A stretch of DNA of 64,000 nucleotides from Alteriqipengyuania flavescens. Its GTDB lineage: Bacteria > Pseudomonadota > Alphaproteobacteria > Sphingomonadales > Sphingomonadaceae. Location: NCBI RefSeq assembly GCF_030406725.1, contig NZ_CP129107.1, positions 2,584,501 through 2,648,500 on the forward strand, written 5' to 3'. Each line of letters starts with the position of its first letter. The first letter of the stretch is position 1. The notes under the pieces are model-generated. The model did no database searches. It was not told the origin of the DNA and saw nothing but the letters and a program-made list of their open reading frames with translations. Made by a program: the position numbers and the translations under genes. Shown here piece after piece: positions 62,134-64,000 of the stretch.

Positions 62134-62841
62134 ATGTGTCTGCCTCGATACCTGGTTTTTGCCGTCACACTGGTCGCGCCCGCGATATTCGTCAGCCCCG
62201 CAGCCGCCCAGGATATTGGCGGCGGCTTCATTTCGGCCGGGATCGGCAACGCAGGGATCGAGGCGGCAACCATCGCTCTGGAGGACCAGGTTTCCGAACC
62301 GGGCCACAGGACTGTCGATGCGCAAGCCCGAACGGAGTTCAACTTCGTCCCGACGGAATCGCAGCGCCGCAGAACTGCCAGTCGCGTCGCGCGAAACCTG
62401 GTGCCCGCACCACAGCGTGACGAATTCGCCGCGCAATTCGACGATGATTTCTATGCGATGATCGATGGCGAACTGTCTTACTATGGTCTCTCGACGAACA
62501 ATCTCGCCGACACCTATGCGTTCTGGTGGCTGATCGTCTGGGATGCCGCCCATGGAGTTTCCACCGATACTACGCCGGCCCAGGCCCAGGGCGTTCGCGA
62601 TCAAGTCGCCGCGGCACTCGTCGAGTCATTCCCCGAAATGTCGGACAGCGACCGCCAGGCAATAAGCGATGAATTCGTTATTCACGCGGTTCTGTTCATG
62701 AATGAGCTGGAGGCTTCCGCAGGCGATCCTGCTCGCCTTGCCAATATCAAGTCCAGTGCCCGAAGCGCAGCCATTTCGGTAACGGGAATGGACCCGCTCA
62801 ATCTGCGAGTTACCGACGAGGGCTTCCGCCCGATCGATTGA
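62134..62841 (+). CDS. Secreted protein of unknown function (DUF6683-like)
   Basis: A 235-residue protein with a signal peptide (RYLVFAVTLVAPAIFVSPAAAQD). The mature part has SQRRRTASRVARNLVPA, YGLSTNNLADTYAFWWLIVWDAAHG and DEFVIHAVLFMNELEASA, resembling the DUF6683 family by eye. ATG at 62134 precedes the signal; a longer frame upstream at 62041 has no signal-like start. Like its neighbour it interrupts the tsf-pyrH order. Role unknown. Confidence 0.65.
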   Translation: MCLPRYLVFAVTLVAPAIFVSPAAAQDIGGGFISAGIGNAGIEAATIALEDQVSEPGHRTVDAQARTEFNFVPTESQRRRTASRVARNLVPAPQRDEFAAQFDDDFYAMIDGELSYYGLSTNNLADTYAFWWLIVWDAAHGVSTDTTPAQAQGVRDQVAAALVESFPEMSDSDRQAISDEFVIHAVLFMNELEASAGDPARLANIKSSARSAAISVTGMDPLNLRVTDEGFRPID

Positions 62842-62879
62842 TTCTTACGCGCCTGCGATCTGCTCGCCGGATACGACAA

Positions 62880-62908
62880 CGGCCGGGATGACATCGTCAC
62901 CCCGGCCG
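62880..62908. terminator. Terminator-like hairpin after tsf
   Basis: A stem CGGCCGGG/CCCGGCCG with an inner TGAC/GTCA stem and loop ATC, in the 93-base gap between the convergent secreted-protein gene and tsf. On the minus strand it is followed by GTTGTCG, a weak T-tract. It probably ends tsf and the gene opposite. Confidence 0.7.
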
Positions 62909-62934
62909 CTCCGTTTGCGCTGTAATCGAAAGGA

Positions 62935-63861
62935 TCAGCCGCCGACGGCAGCTGCGACTTCGGCTGCGAAGTCGCTCTGTTCCTTTTCGATGCCTTCGCC
63001 GAGCTGGTAGCGGACATAGTCCTTCAGCACGATTTCGTGGCCTGCATCCTTGCCGGCCTTGGCGACGACATCCGAGATCGGGGTCTTGTTGTCGATTACG
63101 AACAGCTGGCTGAGAAGAGCGTTCTCCTTGGCGAACTTCTTGATCGCGCCGTCGACCATCTTTTCCTGCACGTTTTCCGGCTTGCCGCTTTCGGCAGCCT
63201 TTTCGGCAGCGATGGCGCGCTCGCGCTCGATCATCGCGGGGTCGAGGCCGTCAGCGTTCAGCGCCTGCGGGAAAGCGGCGGCGATGTGCATGGCCAGCTG
63301 CTTGCCGAGCGGGATGAGAACGTCTTCACCTGCTTCGCTTTCAAGCGCCACGAGAACGCCGATCTTGCCGAGGTTTTCGGCGGCCGCGTTGTGCATGTAG
63401 GGCACGACAACGCCCTTCGACACTTCGACCGTCTTCATGCGGCGGACCTGCTGGTTCTCGCCGATGGTCGCCACGTTGTCGGTCAGCTTGTCGCCCACGG
63501 TGCCGCCGTCGGGATAGGACGCGGCCTTCAGCGCTTCGACGTCGTCACCGCTCACGGACAGGGCGGCTTCGGTCGTCTTGCGGACGAAGTCCTGGAACTT
63601 GTCGTTCTTGGCGACGAAGTCCGTTTCGGAGTTCACTTCGACGGCAACGCCCTTCGTGCCTTCGACTGCAACGCCGACGAGGCCTTCGGCAGCGGTGCGG
63701 CTGGACTTCTTCTGCGCGGTGGCGAGGCCCTTTGCACGCAGCGCGTCGACGGCGGCTTCGATGTCGCCGTTCGCTTCGGTCAGCGCCTTCTTGGCGTCCA
63801 TCATGCCCGCGCCGGTCTTCTCGCGCAGGGTCTTCACATCGGCGACGGTAAAATCGGCCAT
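62935..63861 (-). CDS. tsf: Elongation factor Ts
   Basis: Exchanges GDP for GTP on EF-Tu. The 308-residue protein has [43 protein letters not shown], and EKLGKIGVL-like segments; the N-terminal UBA-like helix and the NSETDFVA motif are diagnostic. Length typical. It lies 88 bases downstream of rpsB. Confidence 0.96.
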   Translation of the reverse strand: MADFTVADVKTLREKTGAGMMDAKKALTEANGDIEAAVDALRAKGLATAQKKSSRTAAEGLVGVAVEGTKGVAVEVNSETDFVAKNDKFQDFVRKTTEAALSVSGDDVEALKAASYPDGGTVGDKLTDNVATIGENQQVRRMKTVEVSKGVVVPYMHNAAAENLGKIGVLVALESEAGEDVLIPLGKQLAMHIAAAFPQALNADGLDPAMIERERAIAAEKAAESGKPENVQEKMVDGAIKKFAKENALLSQLFVIDNKTPISDVVAKAGKDAGHEIVLKDYVRYQLGEGIEKEQSDFAAEVAAAVGG

Positions 63862-63893
63862 GGTTCAAATCCTTCCTGGAATAAAATCGTGGG

Positions 63894-63920
63894 GCGCCGG
63901 GCCGCATCCGGGCCCGGCGC
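63894..63920. other. Hairpin between rpsB and tsf
   Basis: A perfect 10-base-pair stem (GCGCCGGGCC with GGCCCGGCGC) with a 7-base loop, in the rpsB-tsf gap. It has no T-tract on the minus strand. It may lower tsf expression relative to rpsB or mark a processing site. Confidence 0.5.
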
Positions 63921-63949
63921 GCCGGTAGACGCGTTTTGCGTCAGTTCGA

Positions 63950-64000
63950 TTAAGCGACGGCTTCCTCGGCCGGCGGATTTTCCATCTCGCCTGCCATGCC
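63950..64000 (-). CDS. rpsB: 30S ribosomal protein S2, C-terminal end (partial)
   Basis: The last 16 codons before TAA at 63950-63952 read GMAGEMENPPAEEAVA on the minus strand. The position immediately upstream of tsf and the acidic, Ala/Glu-rich tail fit S2. The rest lies beyond the window, so identification rests on order and composition. Confidence 0.75.
   Translation of the reverse strand, partial: GMAGEMENPPAEEAVA

Noticed and set aside
1-64000. CRISPR array, prophage, insertion sequence or restriction system
   Set aside because: No regularly spaced repeats, no integrase, transposase, terminase or methylase-nuclease pair was seen.

Overview
The window is a contiguous piece of a high-GC (about two thirds G+C by eye) alphaproteobacterial chromosome. 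Protein sequences and gene order point to Sphingomonadales, most probably Erythrobacteraceae (Erythrobacter, Qipengyuania, Altererythrobacter or a relative). Supporting signs are hemA coding for 5-aminolevulinate synthase, the compact ccm cluster, the rpsB-tsf-pyrH-frr-uppS-cdsA-dxr-rseP-bamA-skp-fabZ block without lpx genes, and tRNA-Met and tRNA-His genes with encoded CCA ends. Attribution to a family is inference; no rRNA is present.

Layout. 1-8.5 kb: dprA-plsY facing murI, then hemA, a SleB-type cell wall hydrolase, a nitroreductase, a degenerate metallo-beta-lactamase-fold protein and a fold III ornithine/lysine decarboxylase. 8-14 kb: lemA diverging from a DUF3137 gene, the carboxynorspermidine pair (alternative spermidine route), a threonine-dehydratase-like enzyme and two tandem MAPEG genes, the second broken by a stop codon. 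14-21 kb: trxB, a tyrosine phosphatase, a response regulator and a trehalose operon (otsB, GH15, otsA). 21-30 kb: tRNA-Met, mltG, fabF, acpP, an amber-interrupted membrane-anchored gene, aspS, rnd, oxyR and a PilZ protein. 30-41 kb: pgsA, a lysophospholipid-type MFS transporter, a thiamine-diphosphate enzyme, an EVE protein, a GGDEF-EAL protein and a tightly overlapped dapF-mtaB-ftsY-ispZ operon facing a TGA-interrupted membrane gene. 41-49 kb: kup, the cytochrome c maturation genes ccmC-D-E-F-G-H-I (no ccmA or ccmB here), an amino-acid dehydrogenase and tRNA-His. 49-51.5 kb: accessory stretch with a prolyl-hydroxylase-like oxygenase, a small ABM-like protein, an AT-rich island of about 550 bases, the 3' remnant of a second ABM gene and a GFA protein. 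51.5-64 kb: rpmE and the large envelope/translation block ending in the 3' end of rpsB.

How the genes work together. Three themes recur. Envelope building: plsY, pgsA, cdsA, uppS, murI, mltG, dapF, fabF/acpP/fabZ, bamA, skp and rseP. Thiol, peroxide and haem chemistry: trxB, oxyR, hemA and ccm genes. Polyamine and osmolyte metabolism: the decarboxylase with the carboxynorspermidine genes, and the trehalose operon. No prophage, insertion sequence, CRISPR array or secretion cluster was seen.

Most noteworthy: three otherwise coding-looking reading frames carry a single in-frame stop (TAG near 13.99 kb and 24.95 kb, TGA near 40.94 kb); the AT-rich island at 50.36-50.91 kb is flanked by diverged copies of the same gene end; a Skp/OmpH-family chaperone holds a perfect EF-hand calcium loop; and the skp-fabZ junction lacks the lipid A genes found there in many other proteobacteria. 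I saw no clear candidate for an entirely new multi-gene system.
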